Below, one piece after another: positions 1 to 11,159 of a stretch of DNA of 64,000 nucleotides. This DNA comes from Mucidula mucida (lineage: Eukaryota > Basidiomycota > Agaricomycetes > Agaricales > Physalacriaceae), in assembly GCA_015501055.1 (NCBI GenBank), contig JADNYV010000132.1, forward strand, positions 1 through 64,000. The letters are read 5' to 3'. How positions within the stretch are numbered: the first letter of the stretch is position 1; each line of letters opens with the position of its first letter. The notes beneath the pieces were generated by a model that saw nothing but the letters and a program-made list of their open reading frames with translations, had not been told where the DNA came from and ran no database searches. A program made the translations under genes and the position numbers.

Positions 1-1140
1 TGAGTCAATGTCAGCGTTGAGTAGGAATACAGAAGACATGACAGTCAGAAAGAAAGGTCGATCGTCCAGATTTGCTCTGATCGGCACTTGGGCCGCATCA
101 AATGCAAAATGAAATTCCATGATCTGATAAAGGCGCGTACATGTTATAGCTGTAGTAAACAAGGTAGTCATTGGGGTATGGTGTCATTTGCCATAAAGTG
201 CGTTCATCTCTCGTCTCGTGTATGCTTACTTACCAGAAATATGAGATGTTTAACTGATTGCAGCAACCATCCCTTCATCATGTGTCCCAGGTGCGATATA
301 GCTATCTGGGACAGCTCCGCGTTCAATATCCAAAGCGCAACAGAGGTCAACCGTTATCCCACTGAGGACGCGACGAGGGCAGTCGAGGTAATAAATCTGG
401 CGCAATATAAGTAAACTTTGAGAGTCAATATTAGCCCATGATACACAGACCTCCCTTCAGCAACCACTCATAAAGTGCGTCAATATCGCTCTTCCAGCAC
501 CTAGCCTTTTTGCATAGCTCAATTACGCCACATATGTACTTATGCGCGCGGCTAATGCAAAAATCCACGTGTTGTATCAATCAGGTCATGAAGATTGTCA
601 CATATTCTAGAACGGTATTCAGTTTGCGAGAGTGACGCACTCTCAAACATTATAGCTTACTTGTCTCAGCGCTTAAGCCCTGCAGTACGGATGGCGGCCA
701 TGGTTGTCGTTCCCCTACGGTTGTCCTCAGTCTTCAAGTGGAGCAGGACCTAGGCCATCTTTGCACGAAGTCAGACGCAGACCTGCTGGTCCCAGAGTGA
801 GTAAGAATTGAAACAATGTCATACTTTGACGACATGCGAGGGTGACAGCAGCGCGTTTTGTCACAGCAGGTGATACGTGTCACACCACGTTGAAAGCACA
901 CTTCTACAAGCGAACTTAGCGACGAGCAATAGAAGTATTGGCCCGAGTTGGACAAGATGGTGGTCGAAGGCAAAAGTAGACTTTGGAGGTAAAATTGAAA
1001 TTCCGCATTTAGTACGATCGAGGGCGGCAGCCACGCGCACCTGTGTACTTAACAGCGTGCCATGAAAACGTAGAAGGTTATCAGGATGTGCTTAGCTCTA
1101 CATATTCAAGCGACAGCTCAACTCAAAAAGAAAAACGCTA
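1..1140. other. No recognisable gene
   Basis: I see no domain, spliced exon chain or repeat here that I can name. An open frame of 108 codons at 88-414 has scattered Cys and no recognisable motif, and shorter frames at 734-1065 look random. The last 50 bases (about 1115-1186) resemble the flank of the end repeat that follows, with an A-rich stretch then a GTTTC-type motif, as seen next to the same repeat at 30780 and 34710. Confidence 0.5.
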
Positions 1141-1186
1141 ACCGCTGCTGTTTCCAGGCTTCGGGACCAACTACTTAAGTCCCCTA

Positions 1187-1470
1187 GCCCTTCTTCGGGT
1201 GACCTTCCGGTAGCATGACCTTGCTCAGACCTCTCGCTTTGGACACAAAGTCCTCAGACCAAACACGACACGGTCTCCCGTCGGTGCTGGTTCTACTTGG
1301 AGAAGCCATTTACGGTGTGATCCAGCCATGCACCTTCTTGGTCACCCTATGAGGTACTCCAAGGAGTACCTTACTATATCATAGGTACAGAAGCGAGGGG
1401 CTTTAACAGTTCGGGGTTCTGTCTTGTTCAAAGTGTAGTGGCTATGCAAGGCATCATCTGTACGAGGTGA
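1187..1470 (+). repeat. Dispersed end repeat, copy 1
   Basis: One of at least seven copies (others near 4680, 10690, 27890, 30812, 34410 and 37250). The core of about 180 bp starts with GGGTGACC at about 1198 and closes with GGTCACCC near 1340, an 8-bp inverted end. It is followed by a perfect hairpin, AGGTACTCC-AA-GGAGTACCT. Copies usually also begin with a GGGC-N2-GCCC hairpin, which is degenerate here. Similarity continues about 100 bp beyond the hairpin. Confidence 0.8.
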
Positions 1471-1980
1471 AATACATGAAGTGTGGCGCATTCGTTGTTA
1501 GGACTTGTGAAATAGTACGAGGAAGCGCGTGATGTCATACTTTCAGATGCGGTAGACATGTTCATCAAGGCAAAATTACGTCTACGACAGGGACCACAGG
1601 ACTACATCATCTCGCCTCACAGGTTGCGCTGACTGTTAATACGACGCGGAATTGATAATACAAATTGCGCATATTTAGTTATCATCGCTAGGACTACTTC
1701 GTAGTATGTTCCTACAGATATTCCGAGTGGGACCAATGTTCAAGAGTCAAACAAGCGGGAATCGTCTACAGAATGGTATGGCGACGACATGATAGACGGC
1801 CTACATTGGCTAAGCTTTGCTAGATTGTACATTGGGACGGCTAAGAGCAAGAAATTAGTTCGTTTTGAGTGAGGGTATCGAAGACATACGATGTGTTAGG
1901 TTGAACTAGGACGAAAGGGTCTCGTAAATGTGTTGAGCTCTAGACCATATAACAGCACGAGGAACGACGAGGTCTTGCCG

Positions 1981-2633
1981 TTAATTTATACTGAAAAGCG
2001 AGCTTAGGCTTGTCTTCGCCTTGATCGTGGGCGGAGCTGAAACGACGCCATCAAGACGAGAGGTATAGGCGAAAGCATTTTAAAACGCACTGTTCTCGTC
2101 ATTAATAGTGGCTACAGAGCTCCGTGTGCTCTTTTCGAGTGTCTTGAATTTGGAAATGTCGACAGTAAACCTATCACGCCCAATATTATCCTCGAGGAGA
2201 ACGCCTCGGACCTGCGCGGGATTACTCGGTGGTCGAGCTAGTAGACGTAGAATTACTATAGTAAGATAAAGGAGAGCGTGTAACGTACTGGCAGGATCAA
2301 CAAAACTTGGAGAGGGCCTGCATGACGGAGTTGAGCAGTAGAAATAATGTTCGTGGCGCAGGTAATCTAGCTCACGATGGTCTTGACACTGGGGGGTCCA
2401 GGACGTAGCGAGGCTCTAGTAGCCGCTCATTTCATACAATCAGAATAGGCGAGATGAAGCTTACTCGGCTGCATCCCTCGCTTGGCGTTGCAGACGCGTT
2501 TCTTGGATTGATATCGACTGTTGTGGGCCTCCTCGAGATCGGTTCTTGAGATAACAGTCGTATCGCACGTCCAGTTCATGGTGTCCTCGCTGAAATCATG
2601 TCATTCGTCCGAGTAAGGGCGTTTGAGAGCCAT
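1981..2633 (-). pseudogene. Gene L, copy 1: intron-rich gene of unknown function
   Basis: I do not recognise this protein. The start is the ATG at 2633, 60 bp downstream of a TATATAT box at 2693-2699. The frame begins MALKRPYSDE, meets a TGA at codon 11, then stays open for about 45 codons to a GTAAGC donor. Three further exons follow in consistent phase with YAG acceptors; the fourth carries VRGVLLEDN and GRDRFTVD. A TAA interrupts the last stretch before a final stop at 1981. The same stops occur in the inverted copy at 33241-33890, whose exons are 33241-33409, 33459-33498, 33554-33582 and from 33634. Sharing both stops means they predate the duplication, are read through, or mark introns I cannot place. 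It is divergent from gene R. The early RP-rich, charged part would fit a nuclear protein, which is inference only. Confidence 0.45.
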
Positions 2634-2929
2634 AGCAGGAATAGGTGTAGATGAAAGTCGGAAGCAAGTCGCGTGTATGATCGGCGGCAGACATATATAC
2701 TGGCATCCACAGAGAAGGGGGAGATGCCAGGGTCGCACCGCCATTACGCAATTTGCTCTCTGTTTCTCACCACCATGTCCTTCTTCATTTTGACGCGTAA
2801 AAAGCGCGTTAAGCGTGCCACGACGACAGGAATCGCGCATGCTTTAGATTGTATTTGTTTGGTAGGATTGTGGCGCGTAGGTATAAATACCGCCTGCACT
2901 AGATCGCCCTTTCTCTATCTTGTACCACC
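2634..2929. promoter_or_regulatory. Bidirectional promoter core between genes L and R
   Basis: The 296 bp between the two start codons holds a TATATAT box facing gene L (2693-2699, 60 bp from its ATG) and a TATAAATA box facing gene R (2882-2889, about 45 bp from its ATG). The R leader is pyrimidine-rich and ends in ACCACC just before the ATG, a good fungal start context. The same arrangement, inverted, lies at 32945-33240. Confidence 0.6.
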
Positions 2930-4209
2930 ATGTCTACTAGCCCTGTCTCAGCCGAGTTCAAAGTGCTCTCCTCGCGCATCAGAGAAATCGAAACCGCCCT
3001 GGACCAAGTCTTCGACGAGCTCGACGAAGCCGCTATTGCTCCGACCACATCTACTGTCAAGGATCTCCTTGCCCGCCGAAAGGACCTCGCCGACCAACTC
3101 GCCGATACGAACATACAGCTTATAACCCTCTCGAAACAGCAGATTTACAAAGACCGTGCGGAAATCACCAAGAATCTCGCCGAGACCAGAAAAATCAACG
3201 CGGAAATTCGACAGGACCTGGAAGACTTTTACAAAAACGTCCTGGGCTGTACGTTCTTCATCGTTTCGTCTTGCCGTTCGTATCTCATGATTCTGCAGCC
3301 TCTGCAAACTATGCCAATCCAAGTGTCAGCGGCGCCTCGTACAGCAACTCGCCTTTACTCATTCCTCTTTCCTAGCCTATCATCACCGTTCCAATCGACG
3401 CGGTACGCCTAATCCTTCCCCTACCTTCACCACGCTCAATAGGCGTAGGTTGACGACATCGTTCCCTCTGTTCAGAACGAAGATTCAATCATGTCGCCTG
3501 TGAGTAACGCCTTCCTAGTACTACTCGTTCTTGTTAATCAACTGCTATAGACCTCTGTCGAGACGGTACGCGATATCCAATCTTTGGCTTAACTGTCCTC
3601 ATGCCTTTCGCGATTCCAGGAACGTACCGTTACTAGTCCTAGGTCGAAGAGGGTACGTATTCGCCGGTGTAGAATTCCAGGGCTCATTGTTCTGCAGAAA
3701 GGCATGTGTCTTCGAGTGACGCAGGATACCGGTACATTCTACTCTTCCTCTTTCACGCCTCTCCTTGTCTTTAAATATACAGAACACGATGCTCTTCGGC
3801 TCCCGCTGGCAACTATTCCCAACATCGATGCCCTTTCTCCGACCGCCAAGAGGAAACACGATGTCAATGCCGCAGAAGCGTGTCTTTCCGGTAAGGAAGG
3901 TGGCGGTGAAAACGGAAACCCCGGCCAAACGACTCAAGCCCGCGGGATCATCTCGTGCAAAGTCGCTGAAACAGGTGCGTTCTTTTCATACCGCATTGTA
4001 TCACTTCATCGACAATCTACTTGGCGATATAGACAGGTAAGAAAGCTTCTACTTATCATGTACATCAGGTGCGGCCTGCACGAGTTGGAAAAGATGGGAG
4101 CCCTCATGTATGTCGCCTCTCGCTTCTATGCGCAATGACTGAATGACATCCTTTAGAAAAACTTTGAGAAGGCCAATGCAAAGTCGGCCGCTTCGACATC
4201 AAAGGTAGG
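2930..4209 (+). CDS. Gene R, copy 1: spliced coiled-coil protein of unknown function
   Basis: Not recognised. Exon 1 (2930-3248) encodes about 106 residues starting MSTSPVSAEF, with heptad-like helical content (residues about 8-100, rich in E, D, K, L and Q), so a coiled coil is likely. Inferred exons then follow at 3299-3402, 3449-3499 (VDDIVPSVQNEDSIMSP), 3551-3565, 3620-3652, about 3780-3982 and 4157-4204. Most introns are about 45-60 nt with GTACGY, GTGAGT or GTGCGT donors. The 3' exons carry ATIPN, LSPTAKRKH and a basic run KRLKPAGSSR that resembles a nuclear localisation signal. One TAG (3373-3375) lies in frame in exon 2 and is also present in the second copy. An open frame at 4217-4630 may hold more exons. 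The TATA box at 2882 and the micro-exons support a once-expressed gene. Confidence 0.55.
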
Positions 4210-4679
4210 ATTCGGTGTGAACGACCATGTATTGTATCTCAACTATATAGCTTTCCACAAGTTTGAGCTCATCCTCAAAACCTGCGGAACCCCGATAGAT
4301 GCTGTAGGTTTTCAGTCTTACGTGGCCTTCCGGTACTCATTCAGCGCCAGAATCTTATGTATCGTTATGTCAGACTCTCCGCCATTGCCTTTCGCACTGT
4401 ACATCCCTCAACGGAGCCCAAACTACGACCTACCTTCTCTTATCCATTATGTTGTATGCCATAGTCAGTTACTGGAACATTTCTACTTCATAAGTAGAAT
4501 GAACGACACTTGTTTGAACCACTCTCTGCATGTTGAGTCCGAGCGGCGGAATGCCAGAAGTCCTCCTTCACTGTGCATAGGAGTCATCGACAGATCACAC
4601 TGTCGATACTCCGTAAGACAAAAAGGCTAACACGACTCCTTTACGTGGATAAGGCTATATAAGAGAGTCCATGGTGCAT

Positions 4680-4880
4680 GGTCATGGAGGATCTTAGGGT
4701 GACCAAGAAGGCGCATGACTGGATCACTTCGTAAATGTCTTTGACAAGTAGAACCAGCACCGACGGAAGTTGGCCTACCGGTACGGTGTTCGGTCTGAGG
4801 ACTTCGTGTCCAAAGCGCTAGGACTGAGCAAGGCATGCTACCGGAAGGTCACCTGAAGAAGGGTGAGGGGCTGGTCCCTA
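4680..4880 (-). repeat. Dispersed end repeat, copy 2 (inverted, closes unit 1)
   Basis: Reverse-strand copy of the repeat at 1187, more diverged than most. The GGGTGACC inverted end is recognisable at about 4696, and the other end reads GGTCACC at about 4850. The palindromic GGTACTCC hairpin seen in other copies is degraded here. Confidence 0.7.
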
Positions 4881-5351
4881 ATCCCGGAAACAGAATAGTG
4901 GTTGAAGCTTTTCCTTTTTCTGAGTTGCGCACGTAAGCCCGGTCAGCGCTCTTCGCGTGGGCGACTATGGTCGCGAGATGGTTATCCAAATCATTTCTAG
5001 TTTCCTCCATTTGACTCTGTGAAAGAACTGAGCACTAGGCGTTTGGCGCGGCGCCGCATGTGGCGAAAATGAACTAGCGCAATGGTGAGGTCAAGTTCAG
5101 TCCCAACAAAGACGTGTTTTCGGTCTCAAGAAGGGGCTGTAGTCCCATTTGACAGAGCGTTCGGAAAGGCGAGATACATCCACGAGCATCTCAAATGTAC
5201 ACTGCTAAAGATTTCCATAGCAAATCCTACGCTCAGATAGTAGGTGGAGTAGTACCTTCATGCTGTCGATGAGAGTTCTGTAGGAGTCAAGGATTTCAAG
5301 AGAGAATCGTCTTGTAGTCATAGTTCTGACCACCACACTAATATCCACTCC
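4881..5351. other. No gene seen
   Basis: The first 50 bases match the flank of the end repeat in mirror image (a GGAAACAG motif then an AAGCTTTTCCTTTTTCTGAG stretch). The rest shows no convincing exon or repeat. The final bases may hold the decayed 3' end of the epoxide hydrolase relic next to it. Confidence 0.4.
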
Positions 5352-6885
5352 TTCCAGAAACAACAGCAAACGCCGGATTGCCCTTCCCAAACATTCTCCT
5401 CAAATCCCCCACCAACCCCTCTGGAGGCTCCCAAGCATGCGTGTTGTTGCTAAACACAAGATTGCCGTTCGTCGTGACCACCTAGCCAGGCCCGTGAGTC
5501 GGATGTCGAAATAGGACTGGAATCTCTTACGATATAGGACGAAACACCCATGTCCCCTGGGAAGATCGCGTAGATGTCTCCGCTTTGATACGTCTCATAG
5601 TAGATCCGCGTAGACGCGGTCGGCTAGGCTCGAGAAAAGAGGTATACAGAGATCCAAGTCAGGACTGAAACATTGTCGTCAGTAAACGCGCCTGCAAGAT
5701 ACGGAATATGATTATATACCTTCATCATCCGTGATCAGTCCATGGGTACTCGTCGGTCCAGTCGAGGAGCTTTTCGTAAAGCCAAGCCAGCAATCCGACT
5801 GGCGAGTCCGCCAGAGAGTATCCTATCGCGGGTGAATCAGCCTTCATCGTCGCGCTGGAGCGACAAGAGCGGCATACCAAGAGTCTGAGGCCTCGTCGAT
5901 TGCTGCAAGAAGTATCGGCTTCAACTGAACCATTGGGCCTTTTGCGCGCCGGAGGCAGTGTACGGCGTAAGCAGGCGTTCAAGAAACGCGATGGGCCGCG
6001 TAGGGGGCGGTGGGAATCCACTGCTCGTATGTTAGTAGGTTTGATTCGCACCTATCGCGGCTCCCCGCTAAGGTAAAGAAGTGTGCCACGCTTCGACATG
6101 CTTGCTGCCGTACTTGAGAGCCATCGCGCGAGTGATCTACATGGGCGTCGTAAAATGAATGGCAATTGTGACGCCAAGGAAGGTAACTTACCATGGTACC
6201 CAAATCACCGCCGTGAGTAACTGGTTCTTCGTCAATCGAAGTACATAACAAACAAACGCGCGTGCGCTAGACTCACCATACTCGCTATAACTAAGCGCCA
6301 TCATCACTTTATGAGAAACCTGTGCGAACCTTAGCAGCGTCAGAAATAAGATGATAGCAATCACATACCTCGGCATACTGATTGACTCTGAACCCTTTCT
6401 TCGAAGGCGCTTCAGAGAAGAAAACCAAAAGCCCGGAAGACTCAGCGCAACGACGTGGAAACTTGGAGTCCCAGCTGAGAGAAGGGGAAGCATCTTGCGA
6501 ACCTCCAAGAAACTGCTCGGCCCTAACGCGCCCTCAACATCGAAAAAAGATTAATTGACTGAAAGTCGACGTACACTCATGTACAAATAAATATAAAGCG
6601 GGATAGCATCAACGGTCTTGCTTTTCTGATGCACGTAATGGATATCGAGCGTCCCAAAGCCGTCGACCTTGATGTCGCGGGTGAACCGGGGAAGTTCAGC
6701 ATTGATAGCGGCTTCCTGCACGCGCCAGTCTTCCAATAATGCACGAGGCGGCGCATGGCTGCGAGAGGGACGCTATAGTCCCAGCCAGTGTCCTTGAGTT
6801 CATCGGGAAAGACACAAAGGGCGATTTTGCGACGAAGAAGCTTATTGTTCGAGACAGCGATTTGGTACACTCTTTCACTCGACAT
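5352..6885 (-). pseudogene. Epoxide hydrolase (EHN-type alpha/beta hydrolase), decayed
   Basis: Family members open epoxide rings with a Asp nucleophile in an alpha/beta-hydrolase fold. The start at 6885 begins MSSERVYQIAVSNNK. The N-terminal EHN domain is clear: DELKDTGWDYSVPLAAMRRL, then DWRVQEAAINAELPRF in another frame, so a small shift lies near 6735. Next come LDIHYVHQKS, SFLEVRKMLPLL and FHVVALSLPGF, then the nucleophile region GGDLGTMVSYL (about 6190-6215, GGDWG in typical members). [19 protein letters not shown] and WTDEYPWT follow (5730-5840), then RIYYETYQSGD, and finally FSNNTHAWEPPEGL (5390-5470) where the family usually has a GGHFAAWE-type catalytic His segment. The HGWPGS oxyanion motif is missing at the expected place. 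Introns are likely, but the frame break, the lost HGWPGS and a TAG before the YYET segment mark a pseudogene. Its neighbours are repeats, so no pathway is implied. Confidence 0.7.
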
Positions 6886-8135
6886 AGTGGGGTCTGGTTG
6901 ATTTGATGGGGAACAGAGAGAGCGTCAGCGTGTTTTATAGGATTCTGATAGACATCAGAGAAGCGAGGAGGAGAATCCGATGATGTGATTAGGAGGTGTC
7001 ATGTCTTAACCGAGGAAGTGTGACGAGAACACGCGCTACGCGTACAGGAGGGTCCTGTGAAACGACTCTCGGAGTCGCAAGAGTTGAAACGCCAAGAACA
7101 GGCTTTCACCAACAGATGTTCCTAGCCGTCGGGGAACGGTCGATAATTGGGTGCAAAACGACGCTATCCACTTCTATGGCCTGTGGCGCGTCGAGCACGA
7201 TGACGGGCGCGTTGTCAATCGTATCAGCGTTGCAAGACGGCTACAAGTACGCGCTAAGAGACGCTGATCGCGATGGGGAGATATCAAGTGAGCTGCTCCC
7301 GCAGTCCATAGTGACATGGCCCGCTTCAATTTGGTCTTCCAAGTGAGCTGGAAAAGGTTTGAATGCGACAGTGACGCCTAGTATAAGTGATAGTTCAGGA
7401 ACAAAATAATCGGTCAACGAGCGGCAATCCCGGGCCGCGTCTGGTCCAACTCGATCACGTTCTCTTTCAACAAAAACCGCCATGAGGATTTTGCCACAAT
7501 TCGAGTCTTTGCTTGCTAGTACAATGGTAAATGTGACTGAAATTCGTCCCTTTATCTTCTGGATGCTTGGTAGCTCAGGATCTGTGTTCGTTTCGTCAGG
7601 CAAAGTGTTCGGCGAGCGCTGCAGAAAACAAAACACGCGAAAGACTGTTGCTCGGACGCCATCAACAGCATTTGGACCTGGAACTACCTATTTCGAGTTC
7701 CTGAAGAATGTAGAGGAACTACATGATTGAAGTCAGCCTCTCAGAGTTTCTTTAGGGAGCGAAGACAATAGGAATGTTAAAACAGAAGCGTTCGAATTTC
7801 TGTGTCGCTGCCTGAACAACATACCTGCACAAGACAGCGACAGCGAACATGCGCTCTCACTCTCCTAGCCCCTTCGCGCTCTCCGCCCAAGGATCCATTT
7901 TCGCTCGAAGGTACGACGTGCTTAACGATCATTCACAAAATGCGCCCTACACGACAGAGACGTGCTACATCACGATGTGATGTGTACAACATCATCCATG
8001 TTACGTTTTTGTCGCAAGAGTCAGAGATTGCGTAGGCACCAGGACTAGGTTCGACGCCACCAAGGCGTTTCGCGTTCTTGCTGCGTGCGACGCCAATTAT
8101 AGTCGAGAAACACTTGTTTCAGGATCCAACCCTTT
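6886..8135. other. Unassigned; one exon-like block on the minus strand
   Basis: A minus-strand frame at 7241-7636 looks partly coding: a pyrimidine-rich TTTTCTGCAG acceptor near 7620 is followed by an open stretch containing LPDETNTDPELPSIQKIKGR and GVTVAFKPFPAHLE. I cannot name it. From about 7960 to 8110 the sequence matches, inverted, the flank just outside the end repeat at 10690 (a GTTACGTTTTTGTCGCAAGAG stretch and the block after it), so the remains of another unit end lie here. Confidence 0.35.
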
Positions 8136-8289
8136 TTGATTTTGAGACTCGGGGACGGGCTTCTGAAGTGTGGCGCATTGGTTATCAGTTCCAGAGGCAG
8201 CGCGTCGTGTCATTGTTACTCTGTCTGAATACAGAGCCGTATGGGTTATGCCAGACGACGAATACTTGATTGATTAGGGGCCGCATGAT

Positions 8290-10439
8290 TGACTCTTCAT
8301 TCTGAGCATTGAAGGGAACGATATCATGAACCTACAAGTACTGAGTGCGGTAAAGGTGAAGGAAGGAATAAGCGTACCGCGGCAATGGGACGGGTGATAA
8401 TCCATAGGATCATGCCCTAGTATTTCTATTAGAAAACATCAAATGCAATAGGATATTAACGAACCTCTCGCGTTGGGATCCAAGGGTAGACGGAACAGGT
8501 TCTTACGCGCACGATGACCTTTGCGAGCGCGAGGTGGAGTATCATCCGTTTTGTCGGCTAGCACCTTCGGCCGCATCTTTGTTTTCTGTACTCCTGTGGT
8601 TCGCCCGCAAGATCAACTTGGATGCCGTTCCTTTTCTTCGCGCGTCCTGAGCACCGATGTTGTTGAATCGGGACATCTCCGCTGGGCGTGGTGGACATTA
8701 TTGCGATATCATGACAAGATAGTTCCAGTCCAAAGTAATATCTCACCGTCCGTCCGCGTGCATGCTCAAGACTTCGTGTTGTCGCTGGCAATGCTTTTGT
8801 GCGTCGCTTTGCCCATGCGAGTAGCGACATGGTGTAGATAATGCTGCATAAGAAGGAAATTTGATTAGCAAGGCAATTTGAAGGCAATCCTACTAATGCG
8901 ATCAAAACTTCATTACTTGTGAATAGCGAACAAATAGTTGGTGGTTGAACACTACGATCAAGTAGGGATGATGTCGTGCGCATTGCGTTGCAACGTAGCA
9001 CGTCTTTCTCGTGAAGCGCCCATTCCTGTGAACAACCATTGAGCGCGTGAGACCTGCGAGTGACAATGGAGCCAAGTGCAGCCTGTTAACATGTCAATGC
9101 AAGAGGCTTATGCGAATCACCCAGAAAAACTTATGGTTGCCAACCATGAGAATGTTCCCCGACGTAACCTCACAACAGCCCAACTCTTGCCGCGGAAACT
9201 CTTGTGTATGTGTCACGGACAAGCATGAGAGAGCTTTAGCCGGGGCGGCGTGCGCAACAGCAGCAGGAACATGTTCACATTTAGACATGAAGTTCCTCTA
9301 AATCGCAGGAAGGGAGATTTTCATCCTCATGTTTTGGCGGATTCGGCGATATCGGCGTGGATGGAGTTCAGTCTCCTCAAGCTAGGTAAGCCAGGCACAA
9401 AAGAATATCGGACAAACAAGTGTGTGTTGGGCGCGAAGTGGTTTAGGGCGTGCTGTTTTTGAATTTGAACCGGAATCGTGGAGGGAAGTAGTGAAAAGAG
9501 TGCGTTGTGTTTTGGGGAGGAAACGAAAATGAAGAGGCATGTGTGATTTCCTCAGTTGCGGCTTCCTTCCAATCCCACTTCTCCTTCATACCAGCCGAAT
9601 TGATGTTCTGATTTGAACCTAAGCGCGCTTCGGGGAATAGTTGCGCCCTCTGAATAGGTATTACGGTAAGTCGGTCATGTCGTCATACCGTTCAGAAAAC
9701 GTCGAGGATGCAAGGGAAACGCAAGGATTTGATAGCTGATGATGGTCGTCGGTGAGCAAGGTTTCCAAATCGAGAATCCTTGCATCACTTGCTTTTAACC
9801 ACTACTCCGTCAAGGCGTCAACGTCAGCCACGTCGTCTTTGCTGGCCTGAATCGTTTGTCTACTTATTCAACGCGATTGTCTCTCTCAACTTGTCTCCCG
9901 CCCTTATCTTCGCCATGCCTTCAAAGTAATCCATCCTCAAAATGACCTACCTTGTTCTGCGCGCTACCAGTGGACGCCAGGATCTGATCATAGAAGAGAA
10001 AAAGGCTGTCATGATGATTGCTGGATACGCAGGAGATGAGTGCTGTGCGAGGGTGGTCTGGCCGGTCTGTTTTGTATCTCTCCTTTCTCAACAATCTCCG
10101 AGGCTGAGAACGTGTTTTCATTGTGAGTGAAGCTGATCACACACTATATCACTCGTTCAATCTCTCCATATGTAGCACACCTTTTCCAGAACCATCTCGT
10201 ACGCGCGCGCTTTGGATCCTCTCTGGCAAAACCATACCTATCATGAATGCAAACTTTGCGGCGTCCCGCAATACATTCAAGACAAAGAATGGTGCGTTGG
10301 AATGAAATACCTCGGTTTGATATGTAGTGCTGCCCCCGCCCCGCCAACACGCCTCTGCACGATCTGTAAACATCGATTCCATACACGCCTTGATTGAAAT
10401 TCTCCGCATCTTCTTCGCGGCGTCAAATGTATACGACAT
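8290..10439 (-). pseudogene. Gene S, copy 1: long spliced gene, 3' part related to gene R
   Basis: Not recognised. The first frame starts at 10439 with MSYTFDAAKKMRRISIKAC and runs 96 codons; AT-rich TATA-like sequence lies about 45 bp upstream. Further minus-strand exon-like blocks are an ASKDDVADVDAL segment (near 9780-9850, one TAG inside) and a block ending CARKNLFRLP (near 8480). Copy 2 shows the acidic part of that block more clearly (DAAEESDAVLDD). The 3' exon near 8290-8420 aligns with the gene R exon at 3449-3499: both follow a GTACGC intron and read as DIV, then QNE(E/D)SIM. So S and R look like relatives with different N-termini. The opposite strand also has an open frame with CKLC and CTICKHRFH (10212-10397) that could be coding instead, so the strand is not certain. 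Confidence 0.35.
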
Positions 10440-10689
10440 GTTCCTCTCCCAATTCCTTGGAAATAAATTATTTTTGCTATACTAGGGTGGCTTCGAGTAC
10501 TCAAATGTGTTGGCAGTCGAGGTAAGTACTCTCGCTGGTAATGCGAAGTAACTACCCAGTCGTGCCTCAAGTCATTCAAGGGCGGGATCCGCACGCAAGT
10601 GTTTGTCGACTACAGTCGTGCGCAGCAAGAATGCGAAGAGCCTTGGTGGCGTCGAAAAGCCATTCCCGACTCTTGCGACAAAAACGTAA

Positions 10690-10985
10690 CCTGTTTCGGG
10701 GCTGCAGCCCTTCTTTGGGTGACCTTCCGGTAGCATGTCCTTGCTCAAACCTCACGCTTTGGACACAAAGTCCTCAGACCGAACACGACACGGTCTCCCG
10801 TCGGTGCTGGTTCTACTTGGCGAAGCCATTTACGGTGTGATCCAGCCATGCGCCTTCTTGGTCACCCTATGAGATACTCCATGGAGTACCTTACTATATG
10901 ATAGGCATAGAACCAAGGGGCTTTAATGGTATAGGGTTTTCTATGGTTGAAGGTGTAGTGGCTATGCAGGGCTTAGGGATGATGG
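10690..10985 (+). repeat. Dispersed end repeat, copy 3
   Basis: Starts with a perfect GGGCTGCAGCCC hairpin (about 10692-10703), followed by GGGTGACC, the core, and GGTCACCC. The right hairpin is a near-perfect GATACTCCATGGAGTACC. About 100 bp of extended similarity to the other copies follows. Confidence 0.8.
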
Positions 10986-11159
10986 TGCATTGCATACATT
11001 TCTGACACAGCGCCTCATTGTTAAATGGTCTATTTACCCACCCTCATGAGGGAGAGAAGCCTTTCAAAAAATAGCTACATTTGAAACGAGGAAGGATGCC
11101 TTAAGATGACATGATACACAGGAAACAGTGGTTGTGCGTTCTTTTCGTAAAGCTGAAAA

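Larger units (their letters stand above)
1187..4880. mobile_element. L/R unit 1: inverted end repeats enclosing two divergent spliced genes
   Basis: The unit is bounded by the same dispersed repeat in opposite orientations (1187-1470 and 4680-4880). Between them lie gene L (minus) and gene R (plus) on a shared promoter core. A second unit at 30812-34694 has the same plan, and its 2.5 kb from 32.2 to 34.7 kb is a nearly exact inverted copy of 1187 to about 3650. Inverted ends around a small gene set resemble a DNA transposon, but no transposase motif is visible in L or R and no target duplication was found. An alternative is a duplicated gene pair with a repeat scattered around it. Confidence 0.45.

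Noticed and set aside
1187..1390. End repeat as a tRNA-derived SINE
   Set aside because: No convincing A box plus B box pair, no terminal simple repeat or A tail, and the hairpin ends are not SINE-like.
2673..3125. 150-codon frame overlapping the L/R promoter and R exon 1
   Set aside because: It crosses both TATA boxes and overlaps gene R in another frame; gene R has splice support and a proper start.
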